32,618 nt of DNA from Pseudomonadota bacterium (GTDB lineage Bacteria; Pseudomonadota; Gammaproteobacteria; Burkholderiales; Burkholderiaceae_C), in NCBI GenBank assembly GCA_021847345.1, contig JAJZTW010000049.1:1-32618 (forward strand), written 5' to 3'. Positions 25,953-32,618 of the stretch are shown here, one piece after another. Both the position numbers and the translations under genes were made by a program. Each line of letters starts with the position of its first letter. Position 1 is the stretch's first letter. Under the pieces are notes generated by a model. That model did not search any database. It saw only the letters and a program-made list of their open reading frames with translations, and was not told the DNA's origin.

Positions 25953-26740
25953 CGCAGCGGTCGCCCCTGCAGGTCGAGCACGCAGCCGCCGGCGCCCTCG
26001 AGCACGGCCTGCACGGCGGCGGTGTCCCAGTGGCAGGTGGGGGCCAGGCGCGGGTAGACATGCGCCTGGCCCTGCGCCACCAGGCAGAACTTGAGCGAGC
26101 TGCCGGCTTGCACGCATTGCGTGGCGCCCAGGCGCTGGATGAATTCCTGCGTGGCCGGGTCGAGATGGCTGCGGCTGGTCACCACGCGCCAGGGCTCGCC
26201 GGGAGCCGGCGGCGGCGCCACGTGCAGTTCGCGTGGCGTGCCGCTGCCGTGCACCTGCCATGCGCCCAGCCCGCGGCCGCCCCAGAAGCTCTGGTCCAGC
26301 GCCGGGGCGCACACCACGCCCCACAGCACCGTGCCGGCGCGCACCAGCGCGATGTTGACGGTGAATTCGCCATTGCCGGCGAGGAACTCGCGGGTGCCGT
26401 CGAGAGGGTCCACCAGCCAATAGATGTCTGAGGTGCCTGAGGTGTCCGAGGTGTCCTCGGGGGTTGCCCCGGCCTCGCCTTCCTCGGACACCACCGGCCA
26501 TTCCGGACGCAGCGTGCGCAGGCCCTGCTCGATCAGCCGGTGCGCGGCGAGGTCGGCCTGGGTCAGCGGGCTGCCGTCGCCCTTGGCCGGCAGCCCCACG
26601 CCCGCACCGGCCGCCGCGTGGTGCTGGCGATACAGCTCGGTAATCACCCGGCCCGCGGCTTGCGCCAGCCCGAGCACCTCGGGGATGAGCGAGGCGTGGA
26701 GCTGCGCGGGCGCTTCGCTCGGCGGGCGGGATGGCTGCAT
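25832..26740 (-). CDS. cysQ: 3'(2'),5'-bisphosphate nucleotidase, CysQ/inositol monophosphatase family
   Basis: A 302-aa metal-dependent phosphatase that normally removes the 3'-phosphate of PAP, a by-product of PAPS-dependent sulfate reduction and sulfotransfer. Motifs: KGDGSPLTQADLAAH, VSEEGE, the metal site WLVDPLDGTREF with NGEFTVNIAL, GSSLKFCLVAQG and CHWDTAAVQAVLE. ATG 26740 (MQPSRPP) starts close to the usual N terminus; a frame extension to 26803 exists but adds Pro/Arg-rich residues. Four 9-bp repeats put a short Thr/Ser/Asp stretch between the acidic loop and the metal site. The 3' end overlaps the capsule glycosyltransferase gene convergently. Inference: housekeeping sulfur metabolism rather than a capsule step. 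Confidence 0.93.
   Translation of the reverse strand: MQPSRPPSEAPAQLHASLIPEVLGLAQAAGRVITELYRQHHAAAGAGVGLPAKGDGSPLTQADLAAHRLIEQGLRTLRPEWPVVSEEGEAGATPEDTSDTSGTSDIYWLVDPLDGTREFLAGNGEFTVNIALVRAGTVLWGVVCAPALDQSFWGGRGLGAWQVHGSGTPRELHVAPPPAPGEPWRVVTSRSHLDPATQEFIQRLGATQCVQAGSSLKFCLVAQGQAHVYPRLAPTCHWDTAAVQAVLEGAGGCVLDLQGRPLRYLDCPGRINPGFVASCAPIVPGTGAISLHSRSADSTVAK
26425..26460. repeat. Four 9-bp tandem units within cysQ
   Basis: Units close to TGTCYGAGG begin at 26425, 26434, 26443 and 26452. In the CysQ frame they give a Thr/Ser/Asp-rich insertion just before the YWLVDPLDGT metal site. The 9-bp period keeps frame. Confidence 0.75.
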
Positions 26741-26898
26741 GGGGAATGGGGCCGCGCGGGGGCTGGGTGGGCGCCGGGTTCCCGGCGGTTCTGCGCAAAC
26801 CACGGCGTTCGGGCCGGCAGGGTCGACTCATTCTAGGCAGTTGCCGAGGGCTGCCTGCTCCCCGGGCGGCGCGTGCGATATGCCGTCGCTATCGACCC

Positions 26899-28197
26899 TC
26901 AGAACTTTGTCGGCCGTGGCGCGGGAATGACTTCTGGAGCCGTGCCGCGCAACGCGGGCACAAAGCCCGCGAGCCCGAGCAAGGGACCGGGCAGAAGCAG
27001 CCAGGTCGCATCCAGTCCGAAGCGAAGCAGCGCCGAGGTGATGAGCGGGATCGCCACGACCGTGATGCCAAAGCCGATGGCGTTCTGCAGGGCCAGTGCG
27101 CTGCCCAGCAGGGTCCTCGGGCAGGCCCGAGCGGTCGCCGCGGAGAACTGCGGGGAGTCGGCGACAACCGTGCCCCCCCACGCCAGCAACAGACCCAGCA
27201 GAAGGCTGTGATTGCCGGACCGCCAGGCCACGGCAAAAGCGGCGCAGCAGCAGGCCGATGCAGCCAGGGCTGCGGCTGCGACGCGGTGGCTGCCGAAGCG
27301 TCGCGACAGCGCACCGCCGATCAGGCAGCCCAGCGCGCCCATCGCGATGATGCCGGCCGCGATGAGCCAGACCGAGCGCGCCGGCGCGCCGCTCGCGATC
27401 CCCGATCGCTGCACCAGGATCGGCACCGCCACCCAAAAGGCATACAGCTCCCACATATGACCGAAATAGCCGAAGGCCGCCCGCCGAACCCCGCGGATGC
27501 GAAAGGCTTGCAGCCCCACCGTGAACCGTGCCCCCACACTCGTTGGCTCGCGGGGTGCACTGCGGCGTGGATGGACCGCATGCGGTCCATCGCCGAGCAC
27601 GGCCATCATGCAGGCGGCTGCCAGGGCGAACCACGAGGCGGCTGCAAGAACCCAACGCCAGGAGATTCCCGACCCCAGCACGTGCAACACCAGCGGCATG
27701 GCCGTGCCGAGTGTCAGCATGGCCACAAGCTGCGCAAGCGCCGAACCGGCTCGATCGGGCTCCCAGGTGACCATCAGTTTCATGCCCAGCGGGTAGATGC
27801 CGGCCAGACAGACGCCCAGCAGACCGCGGTTGATCAATCCGGTGGCCAGGCTACCCGGCACCAGCGCAAGCCAGGCATTGATGGCTGCGCCCGCAACCGC
27901 GCTGAGCAGGAACATCGAGCTCGCCGCAAAGCGATCGGCCAGCCCGCCGAGAGACAGTCCGAGGGTGCCGACGATGAAGCCCAGCTGCACGGCGCTGCTC
28001 ATCCATCCGGCAGCCTGCGCAGGCGCATGCCAGAGCTGGATCAGCCTGGCGGCTTCGCTGCTCGCGCTGAACCACAGCGAAGTCGCGAGCAGCTGCGCTG
28101 CGGCAATCGTCGCGACGGCGCCCGGCGCTCGCACGAGCTGGCGGCGCAAGGCGCTGCGCAGACGGCTCGGGCGATTCGCAAGGCTGCTGGATGTCAC
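26899..28197 (-). CDS. MFS transporter (cyanate/nitroimidazole-type exporter-like)
   Basis: A 432-aa protein with about twelve hydrophobic segments, of the major facilitator superfamily. Visible are the loop-2/3 signature region GLADRFAASSMF, the half-way loop with a charged stretch (HPRRSAPREPTS), and a second-half ALSRRFGSHR loop. The GTG at 28197 is chosen because it overlaps the TGA of the upstream dehalogenase gene in a four-base GTGA; an ORF extension to 28299 would run into that gene. The peroxiredoxin-like gene, the HAD gene and this gene are linked by four-base overlaps, so they form one operon. The substrate is unknown; operon context suggests export or uptake of a small reactive or halogenated compound. 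The 158 bp between this gene and cysQ contain a TAGAAT box that might be a cysQ -10. Confidence 0.85.
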   Translation of the reverse strand: MTSSSLANRPSRLRSALRRQLVRAPGAVATIAAAQLLATSLWFSASSEAARLIQLWHAPAQAAGWMSSAVQLGFIVGTLGLSLGGLADRFAASSMFLLSAVAGAAINAWLALVPGSLATGLINRGLLGVCLAGIYPLGMKLMVTWEPDRAGSALAQLVAMLTLGTAMPLVLHVLGSGISWRWVLAAASWFALAAACMMAVLGDGPHAVHPRRSAPREPTSVGARFTVGLQAFRIRGVRRAAFGYFGHMWELYAFWVAVPILVQRSGIASGAPARSVWLIAAGIIAMGALGCLIGGALSRRFGSHRVAAAALAASACCCAAFAVAWRSGNHSLLLGLLLAWGGTVVADSPQFSAATARACPRTLLGSALALQNAIGFGITVVAIPLITSALLRFGLDATWLLLPGPLLGLAGFVPALRGTAPEVIPAPRPTKF

Positions 28198-28745
28198 GTG
28201 GCGATCGGTGCCAGCAGCGCGGGCAACTCGGCCAGGTTGCGAATCACGTGATCGGGCGCTCCGGGAAGCTGCTCGGCGCGCTGGTCGTAGCGGTTGCACC
28301 AGACCACGCGCATGCCGAATGCCGACGCGGCGTAGGCATCCCAGCCGTTGGAGGACTGGAAGGAGACCTGGCCAGCCTGCAGGCCCAGCTGCTGCAGTGC
28401 GTACGCATAGACCTTCGGGTGGGTCTTGAACACCCGTACGGCCTCGACCGAAAGCACCGCGTCGAACAACCCCTGCAGGCCTGATGCGCTGATCGCCGCA
28501 TCGCGCAGATCCAGGCTGTCGAGCGCGAAATCGAGGGCCTCAGCGGTGACCTGCCCGAAGTCGACGTAGCGATCCTGCAGCGTACGCAGCCAGGTGTACT
28601 GCAGCTGCTTGTCGCGCCACAGCGTCGTCAGCGCGGCACGCTTGTCCTCGGGGATGCCCGGGCAGCGAGCGGCTGCCGAGGCAAAGTCGAACAGGGTGCC
28701 GTAGGCGTCGAACACGCAGGCACGCACTCCGGACAGCGCGGTCAT
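28194..28745 (-). CDS. HAD-family haloacid dehalogenase type II-like protein with internal deletion
   Basis: A 183-aa protein; family members are usually about 220 aa. Motif I is present, with the nucleophile Asp in VFDAYGTLFDF, as are the cap residues (LWRDKQLQYTWLRTLQ, with YVDFGQVT) and the later motifs VRVFKTHPKVYAYAL and FQSSNGWDAYAASAFGM. The text passes from DFALDSLDLRD directly to AAISASGLQGLFDAVLS. The segment that normally lies between these, including the motif II Ser/Thr in a hydrophobic-SNG strand, is missing, while the frame is kept. It is therefore probably catalytically weak or inactive. ATG 28745 overlaps the upstream peroxiredoxin-like gene stop (ATGA), and its own stop overlaps the MFS GTG. 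Confidence 0.82.
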   Translation of the reverse strand: MTALSGVRACVFDAYGTLFDFASAAARCPGIPEDKRAALTTLWRDKQLQYTWLRTLQDRYVDFGQVTAEALDFALDSLDLRDAAISASGLQGLFDAVLSVEAVRVFKTHPKVYAYALQQLGLQAGQVSFQSSNGWDAYAASAFGMRVVWCNRYDQRAEQLPGAPDHVIRNLAELPALLAPIAT

Positions 28746-29263
28746 TGACGCGTTCCACGGATGGGATACTGGTTCTGGATGACGAATCGCAGCCCGCCCA
28801 GCAGGCGATCCAGATCCGGGCGCAGGAACGGCGCGTTGGCCACGTCGACCAGATGAAGCGCACCCTCCGGGTTGACCACGAACAGCGCCGGCTCCGGGAA
28901 CAGGTGATCCGTCTCCTGCGCCGAGCGGGGTTGCGAGACATACAGCCCCAGCGTTCGCATGGTGGCCTCGTCCATGCCGTAGAGCACGGGAAAGCCGGGC
29001 TGGGCGGGCTGCACCAGTGCACGGGTCTGGGCTTCGCTGTCGGCCGACACGGCGGCCAGCGAGACGCCCAGCTCGGCGAAGGCCTCGCGGCGCTGCTCGA
29101 TTTCGCCGAGGTAAGACTTGCAGATCGGACAGTGCTGGCCGCGCAGCACGAACAAGGCCTGCCAGGAGCCAGCGGCGCCGAACTCGAGGTCCTCGCCGTC
29201 CAGACGCTTGAAGCGCACAGGGGCGAAGGGCTGGCCAGGGTGAAGCTTGGAAGTCGTCTGCAT
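28742..29263 (-). CDS. AhpC/TSA-family peroxiredoxin-like thioredoxin-fold protein
   Basis: A 173-aa thioredoxin-fold protein of the AhpC/TSA group. The redox motif is FVLRGQHCPICKSYLGEIE, a CxxC at about residues 45-48, then FAELGVSLAAVSADSEAQ and a FPEPALFVVNPEGALHLVD strand pair. It lacks a signal peptide. Likely role: thiol-dependent reduction of peroxides or other oxidants in the cytoplasm. ATG 29263 (MQTTSK) is preferred because a GGAG lies nine bases upstream on the minus strand (29276-29273); an ATG six bases earlier is too close to it. First gene of a three-gene operon with the HAD and MFS genes, divergent from the DsbA-like gene. Confidence 0.85.
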   Translation of the reverse strand: MQTTSKLHPGQPFAPVRFKRLDGEDLEFGAAGSWQALFVLRGQHCPICKSYLGEIEQRREAFAELGVSLAAVSADSEAQTRALVQPAQPGFPVLYGMDEATMRTLGLYVSQPRSAQETDHLFPEPALFVVNPEGALHLVDVANAPFLRPDLDRLLGGLRFVIQNQYPIRGTRQ

Positions 29264-29334
29264 GATCATCCACTCCAGGTTGAGGTCTTTCGCCAGGCCG
29301 GGCTTGTGCTGCATACGGTCTCGGCGCAGAATAA

Positions 29335-29350
29335 TGGAACGAGTAGTCTA
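29335..29350. promoter_or_regulatory. Operator-like site in the divergent promoter region (site 3 of a TetR regulon)
   Basis: On the minus strand it reads TAGACTACTCGTTCCA and matches the 16-bp site before the AhpD gene at 12 of 16 positions. It sits between the minus-strand peroxiredoxin-HAD-MFS operon and the plus-strand DsbA-like gene, where a repressor could control both. The match is by eye; binding is inferred. Confidence 0.5.
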
Positions 29351-29400
29351 AAACAACCCTCGGCATTGCGCCGACTCCTCCCATCGCAAGGAGATCTCTC

Positions 29401-30078
29401 ATGCAGGAACCTCATCTCGTCTACATCGCCGACCCCATGTGCTCGTGGTGCTGGGGCTTCTCACCCGTCGTGCAGGCCATCGAGCAGCGCTACGCAGCGG
29501 CCCTGCCCATCCGGCTGGTTCTCGGAGGGCTGCGCCCGTGGACCCGCGAGGCCATGGGCCCGGCCGACCGCGCAGACGTGCGCAGCCACTGGGAACATGT
29601 CCATGAGGCCTCCGGCCAGCCCTTCGACTTCGGCTTTTTCGAGCGCGAGCACTTCGTCTACGACACGGAACCGGCCAGCCGCGCCATCGTCGTGCTGCGC
29701 CGCCGCGGCATGTCGACCGCGCTGGAGGGGTTGCGGCGCATCCAGCGTGCCTTCTACGCCGACAACCGCGACGTCACCGACCCCGAAGTCCTGGCCGCGC
29801 TGAGCACGGAACTGGGCGTCGATGCGGCGCAATTCCGCGCCGAGTTCGACAGCGCGCAGGCGCATGACGAGACCCGGGGCGACTTCGCGCTGGCCCAGTC
29901 CGCCGGCATTCGCGGCTTCCCCACCCTGATCGCCGGACATGGCGGCGACCAGCCCTACACGCTGATCACCCACGGATTCCAGCCCGCCGAGCGCGTGCTG
30001 GCCGCGGTGCAAGCGTGGCTGGATACTGCCGGGCCGGGCCCTTCGGTCGACTCCGGGCAGGCCTGTGCGCTGCACTGA
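29401..30078 (+). CDS. DsbA-family (FrnE/HCCA isomerase-like) thioredoxin-fold oxidoreductase
   Basis: A 225-aa protein with a thioredoxin fold interrupted by a helical insertion, as in cytoplasmic DsbA-like proteins. The redox motif is near the N terminus: YIADPMCSWCWGF, a CSWC at about residues 14-17. The cis-proline is in GIRGFPTLIAG near residue 179. No signal peptide, so it is cytoplasmic, unlike true periplasmic DsbA. ATG 29401 has an excellent AAGGAG at 29388-29393. It diverges from the peroxiredoxin-like operon and is followed 67 bp later by the TetR gene. Likely role: thiol/disulfide exchange or a glutathione-type reaction in a stress response. The substrate is unknown. Confidence 0.87.
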   Translation: MQEPHLVYIADPMCSWCWGFSPVVQAIEQRYAAALPIRLVLGGLRPWTREAMGPADRADVRSHWEHVHEASGQPFDFGFFEREHFVYDTEPASRAIVVLRRRGMSTALEGLRRIQRAFYADNRDVTDPEVLAALSTELGVDAAQFRAEFDSAQAHDETRGDFALAQSAGIRGFPTLIAGHGGDQPYTLITHGFQPAERVLAAVQAWLDTAGPGPSVDSGQACALH

Positions 30079-30110
30079 GGCGCGTGCGTCGGCAAAGCCT
30101 GCGAATATTC

Positions 30111-30126
30111 TGTACCATTCAGTCCA
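30111..30126. promoter_or_regulatory. Operator-like site upstream of tetR (site 1)
   Basis: TGTACCATTCAGTCCA, 19 bp before the tetR ATG, matches the site before the AhpD gene at 12 of 16 positions in the same orientation. The position suits autorepression. Confidence 0.5.
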
Positions 30127-30145
30127 TAACAGTTCGTTCGACACC

Positions 30146-30706
30146 ATGTCCAGACCCCGTTCCTTCGATTCGCAAGCCGTCGTGGATGCCGCGATGCAGG
30201 CGTTCTGGATCGGAGGGGTCGGCAGCACGAGCGTGGACGACCTGTTGCAGGCCACGGGCTTGTCGCGCTCTTCGCTGTACAACAGCTTCGGCAACCGCGA
30301 AGGCCTGATGCAGGCGGCCACCGAGCGCTACGCACAGCAGCAATCGGCAGCCATCCAGCGCCTGTTCCAGGGGCGCTCGCTCGAGCAGGCGCTGAGCGCG
30401 TTGCTGATGGAAGCCGCCACGACCAACTACGACGGTCGCGGCTGTCTGCTCGTGAACGCCGTGGCAGAGCTGCACGGGACCTGCGGCCAGGGACTCGACG
30501 CCGTACGCGAGGCCCTGGCGCGCGTTGCCGCGACGCTGGAGGCCGCCATGCGCAGCGCCGCACCGCAACGCGACGATTGCAAGCAGCTGTGCGCGGCGAC
30601 GATGGCGGCCATCGCCGGGCTGCGCACGCTGCAGCGCGCCGAGCTGCCGCTGGAGCTGCGCCAGCAGGCGGCACAGCGCCTGGCGCAGGGTCTGCTCGGG
30701 AGTTGA
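30146..30706 (+). CDS. TetR/AcrR-family transcriptional regulator
   Basis: A 186-aa repressor-type protein. The N-terminal helix-turn-helix is clear: FDSQAVVDAAMQAFW, GSTSVDDLLQATGLSRSSLYNSFG, with the usual end at NREGLMQAA near residue 53. The C-terminal ligand domain has GRGCLLVNAVAEL, whose cysteine is in a position often conserved in redox- or electrophile-sensing members such as NemR; this is a suggestion, not proof. ATG 30146 (MSRPRSF) fits the family; the ORF extension to 30065 is rejected. Three similar 16-bp palindromic sites lie before itself, before the AhpD gene and in the divergent peroxiredoxin/DsbA-like promoter, so it probably controls all the neighbouring redox genes. Confidence 0.9.
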   Translation: MSRPRSFDSQAVVDAAMQAFWIGGVGSTSVDDLLQATGLSRSSLYNSFGNREGLMQAATERYAQQQSAAIQRLFQGRSLEQALSALLMEAATTNYDGRGCLLVNAVAELHGTCGQGLDAVREALARVAATLEAAMRSAAPQRDDCKQLCAATMAAIAGLRTLQRAELPLELRQQAAQRLAQGLLGS

Positions 30707-30723
30707 AATTTTTTTGCCTATTT

Positions 30724-30739
30724 TGGACTGTTCATTCCA
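30724..30739. promoter_or_regulatory. Palindromic operator-like site upstream of the AhpD-like gene (site 2)
   Basis: TGGACTGTTCATTCCA is a near-perfect dyad: seven-base arms with one mismatch around a central TT. It lies 57 bp before the ATG of the AhpD-like gene. Its form resembles known TetR-family operators. The two related sites at 29335 and 30111 support it as the best copy. Confidence 0.6.
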
Positions 30740-30796
30740 TTTGTGCGTCTTGCGCACCCTCGCGCCCCACGGCGCATCCTTCCGAAGGAGAAGTTC

Positions 30797-31375
30797 ATGA
30801 GCTCAGCCATCGCCCGTCTCGACCTGCCCGCGCAGACCCCCGCATCGACCAGCGGCAAGGCCCGCGACATGCTCGAGACCTCGCAGCGCAACCTCGGCTT
30901 CGTGCCGAACATGTACGCCAACATGGCGAACTCGCCCGGCCTCCTGCAGACCTACCTGCTGGGCTACGAGCTGTTCCGTAACGAGGGCGGATTCAGCCCC
31001 GTCGAACAGGAAGTCGTGTTCCTGGCCATCAGCCGCTACAACGGCTGCACCTACTGCACCGCCGCCCACAGCATGATCGCCGACAAGATGTCGGGCGTGC
31101 CCGCCGACGTGCTGGCCGCGCTGCGCGAGGGCAAGCCGCTGGCAGACGCCAGGCTGCAGGCGCTTGCGACCTTCTCCACGATCATGGTGGACAGCCGCGG
31201 CACGCCCACGCCCGAGCAGCTCGCGGCCTTCAAGGCTGCCGGCTACAGCGACCGCCACGCCCTCGAGATCGTCCTGGCCATCGCGGTGAAGACCCTGAGC
31301 AACTACACCAACCACGTGTTCCATACCCAGACCGACGCCGCGTTCCAGAGCTACGCCTGGCAGCCGCAGGCCTGA
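30797..31375 (+). CDS. AhpD-like carboxymuconolactone decarboxylase-family alkylhydroperoxidase
   Basis: A 192-aa all-helical AhpD-like protein. The active-site signature is EVVFLAISRYNGCTYCTAAH, with the CxxC and a following histidine three residues after the second Cys (about residues 75-98). Members reduce peroxides through the CxxC pair, often with an AhpC-type peroxiredoxin, and a peroxiredoxin-like gene is present 1.5 kb away in the same presumed regulon. The ATG at 30797 is preceded by GAAGGAG at 30784-30790; the frame extension to 30743 is not used. The 90-bp gap after tetR holds the best operator-like palindrome, so the gene probably has its own repressed promoter. Confidence 0.93.
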   Translation: MSSAIARLDLPAQTPASTSGKARDMLETSQRNLGFVPNMYANMANSPGLLQTYLLGYELFRNEGGFSPVEQEVVFLAISRYNGCTYCTAAHSMIADKMSGVPADVLAALREGKPLADARLQALATFSTIMVDSRGTPTPEQLAAFKAAGYSDRHALEIVLAIAVKTLSNYTNHVFHTQTDAAFQSYAWQPQA

Positions 31376-31439
31376 GCCCGCCTGCCATCGGGGGGCCGCG
31401 AAGCCTTGGCTGCGGGCCCCGTCGATCTTCCTCCATCCC

Positions 31440-31600
31440 TTGACATCCTCCCCGCCCTTGGCCTTCGGCCACCGCTTGCGCGGGAAGGGCGGGGATTCCT
31501 ACGGCGCTCAGGCGTGACATGGTGCCGCCCCTGAGTCGCTTCGGTGGGTTCCTGCTGCTGGCGGCATGGCTGCACCGCTCACTTGACCGAAGGCAATCCC
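31440..31600 (-). ncRNA. Predicted omega RNA (reRNA) 3' region of the TnpB element
   Basis: TnpB proteins use an RNA made from the 3' end of tnpB and the element's right end, with the guide read from the flank. Here an outer 10-bp perfect stem, CCCCGCCCTT (31450-31459) with AAGGGCGGGG (31485-31494), encloses two small hairpins, GGCC/GGCC and CCGC/GCGG, forming a three-way junction. The guide would begin just past 31440 on the minus strand, starting about GGGATGGAGGAAGATCGAC. The 5' boundary, set here at 31600 inside tnpB, is a guess. Confidence 0.55.
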
Positions 31601-32618
31601 CTCCGGGACACAGGCGCAACGGGCGTGTCCCGCCCTGAGAATGTTGATCGCGCCGACGACATCGGCGTGGTTCACGTACCCGCATGCGACGCAGAGGAAC
31701 TGCGCCTGCGTCTTGCGGTTCTCGGCCGACACGTGGCCGCAGCACGGACAGGTGCGGCTCGTGTACTGCGGCGGCACGGCGACCAGCCAGCCGCCGCGCC
31801 ACGCCACCTTGTAGTCGAGTTGGCGGCGGAACTCGAACCATCCCTGGTCGAGGATGCTCTTGTTCAGGCCGGACTTGGCCCGAACATTTCTTCCCGGTTT
31901 CTCGGTCGTTCCCGCCGCCGACTGGGACATGTTCCGTACCTGCAAATCCTCAATACACACCATCGCGTGGTTTTGGCTGATCGTGGTCGAGGTCTTGTGC
32001 AGGAAGTCGCGGCGGGCGTTGCCGATCCGGGTGTGAATACGCTGGACGCGGGCTTTCGCTCGTCTCCAGTTGTTGCTGAACTTCACCTTGCGGCTCAGGG
32101 ACTGCTGCGCGCGGCGCAGCCGGTCCTCGTGCCGCCTGAAGCTGGACAAGGGCGCGACGAACGTGCCGTCGGAGAGCGTGGCAAAGCGCGCGATGCCCAT
32201 GTCGATGCCCACGGCATCGCCGCTGGCGATCGGCGGCTCGACCTCGCGGGAGGTGCAGATCGACACGAACCACTTGCCGCACGACGCGCTCACGGTGACG
32301 TTCTTGACCGTGCCCAGTACGTCGCGGCTTTGCCGAAAGCGCAGCCAGCCGAGCTTGGGCAGGAAGATGCGGGCGTTGCCCGCATCGAGCTTGATCTGCT
32401 TCGGGTCGGGGTAACGGAAGCTATCGCCCTGGCCCTTCTTCTTGAAGCGCGGCAAGTCCGCGCGCTTGGCGAAGAAGTTGGCGTACGCCCGATCCAGATC
32501 CTTCAAGCTCTGTTGCAGCGGGTGGATCGGTGCGTCGCAGAGCCACGGCGTCTGTGCGCCGTTGCGCCAGGCCGTGAGTTCCTTGCACAGCCCGGCGTAT
32601 CCCAGCTTCTTCTCGCCG
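31508..32618 (-). CDS. tnpB: TnpB RNA-guided nuclease (IS605 OrfB family), N terminus beyond the window
   Basis: A minus-strand frame open to the window end. It reads GEKKLGYAGLCKELTAW near 32617-32567, then HPLQQSLKDLDRAYANFFAK and LPRFKKKG, the usual N-terminal part of TnpB; only the first few dozen residues are missing. The TTG at 32506 is not the real start. The RuvC triad is complete: Asp in GIDMGIARFATLSDG, Glu in VCIEDLQVRNM and Asp in NHADVVGAINIL. The zinc finger CPCCGHVS...CVACGY lies between the last two. The protein should therefore be able to cut DNA, if the missing part is intact. It ends 13 bp before the structured right end. Confidence 0.93.
   Translation of the reverse strand, partial: GEKKLGYAGLCKELTAWRNGAQTPWLCDAPIHPLQQSLKDLDRAYANFFAKRADLPRFKKKGQGDSFRYPDPKQIKLDAGNARIFLPKLGWLRFRQSRDVLGTVKNVTVSASCGKWFVSICTSREVEPPIASGDAVGIDMGIARFATLSDGTFVAPLSSFRRHEDRLRRAQQSLSRKVKFSNNWRRAKARVQRIHTRIGNARRDFLHKTSTTISQNHAMVCIEDLQVRNMSQSAAGTTEKPGRNVRAKSGLNKSILDQGWFEFRRQLDYKVAWRGGWLVAVPPQYTSRTCPCCGHVSAENRKTQAQFLCVACGYVNHADVVGAINILRAGHARCACVPEGIAFGQVSGAAMPPAAGTHRSDSGAAPCHA

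Larger units (their letters stand above)
31440..32618 (-). mobile_element. IS200/IS605-type element, right part (cut by window end)
   Basis: A minus-strand tnpB followed by a structured right end that finishes, on the minus strand, with GGAGGATGTCAA at about 31440. Such ends are usual for TnpB-only or IS605-type elements. The left end, target-adjacent motif and any tnpA lie beyond 32618. The element sits 64 bp after the AhpD-like stop codon, so it does not break that gene. Confidence 0.85.

Noticed and set aside
31396..31420. GC-rich imperfect stem after the AhpD-like gene as a terminator
   Set aside because: One-base bulge, long loop and no T-run; the evidence is too weak to list it.
1..32618. 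CRISPR arrays, tRNA or rRNA genes
   Set aside because: No regularly spaced repeats of CRISPR type and no tRNA- or rRNA-like sequence were noticed; the only tandem repeats are the 12-bp and 9-bp coding repeats.

Overview
The window looks like chromosomal DNA of a very GC-rich betaproteobacterium, probably Burkholderiales. Sampled rows in the PKS and AOS genes are near 70-75% GC with strong G/C third-position bias, and the gene set resembles the capsule loci of Burkholderia (wcb) and the K-antigen loci of rhizobia (rkp). No rRNA or tRNA gene is visible, so the genus cannot be fixed.

Positions 1-25952 (plus strand) are a group 2 (ABC-transporter type) capsular polysaccharide locus. It opens with a 5'-truncated multidomain iterative-type PKS/fatty acid synthase (KS-AT-DH-inactive MT-ER-KR-ACP) and a PLP-dependent alpha-oxoamine synthase. 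This is the wcbR/wcbT or rkpA/rkpG pairing, expected to make a special acyl or amino-ketone lipid for capsule assembly. Then come manC (GDP-mannose supply), kpsE and kpsM (export), a two-domain glycosyltransferase, a second glycosyltransferase, an FkbM-type methyltransferase with a discoidin-like tail (frameshifted at a C8 tract), a decayed IS5-family element, gmd and rmd (GDP-mannose to probably GDP-D-rhamnose), a GT4 glycosyltransferase, kpsT and a last GT4 glycosyltransferase. Most genes overlap or lie a few bases apart. Outer-membrane export (KpsD-like) and Kdo-linker genes (KpsC/KpsS) are not in the window and may lie upstream.

The middle of this locus (about 11.2-21.0 kb) is much poorer in GC (sampled rows 38-48%) than both sides. 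The change falls inside kpsE on the left and inside gmd on the right, which suggests a serotype cassette exchanged by homologous recombination in the flanking genes.

Positions 25832-28197 (minus strand) hold cysQ, whose 3' end overlaps the last glycosyltransferase convergently, and an MFS transporter.

Positions 28194-31375 form a redox/stress locus. A minus-strand operon (peroxiredoxin-like protein, internally deleted HAD dehalogenase, MFS transporter) diverges from a DsbA-like oxidoreductase gene, which is followed by a TetR regulator and an AhpD-like protein. Three related 16-bp operator-like sites lie before the divergent pair, tetR and ahpD, suggesting one TetR regulon.

Positions 31440-32618 are the right part of an IS200/IS605-type element: a TnpB gene (N terminus beyond the window) with an intact catalytic triad, and a structured right end that should be the 3' end of its omega RNA.
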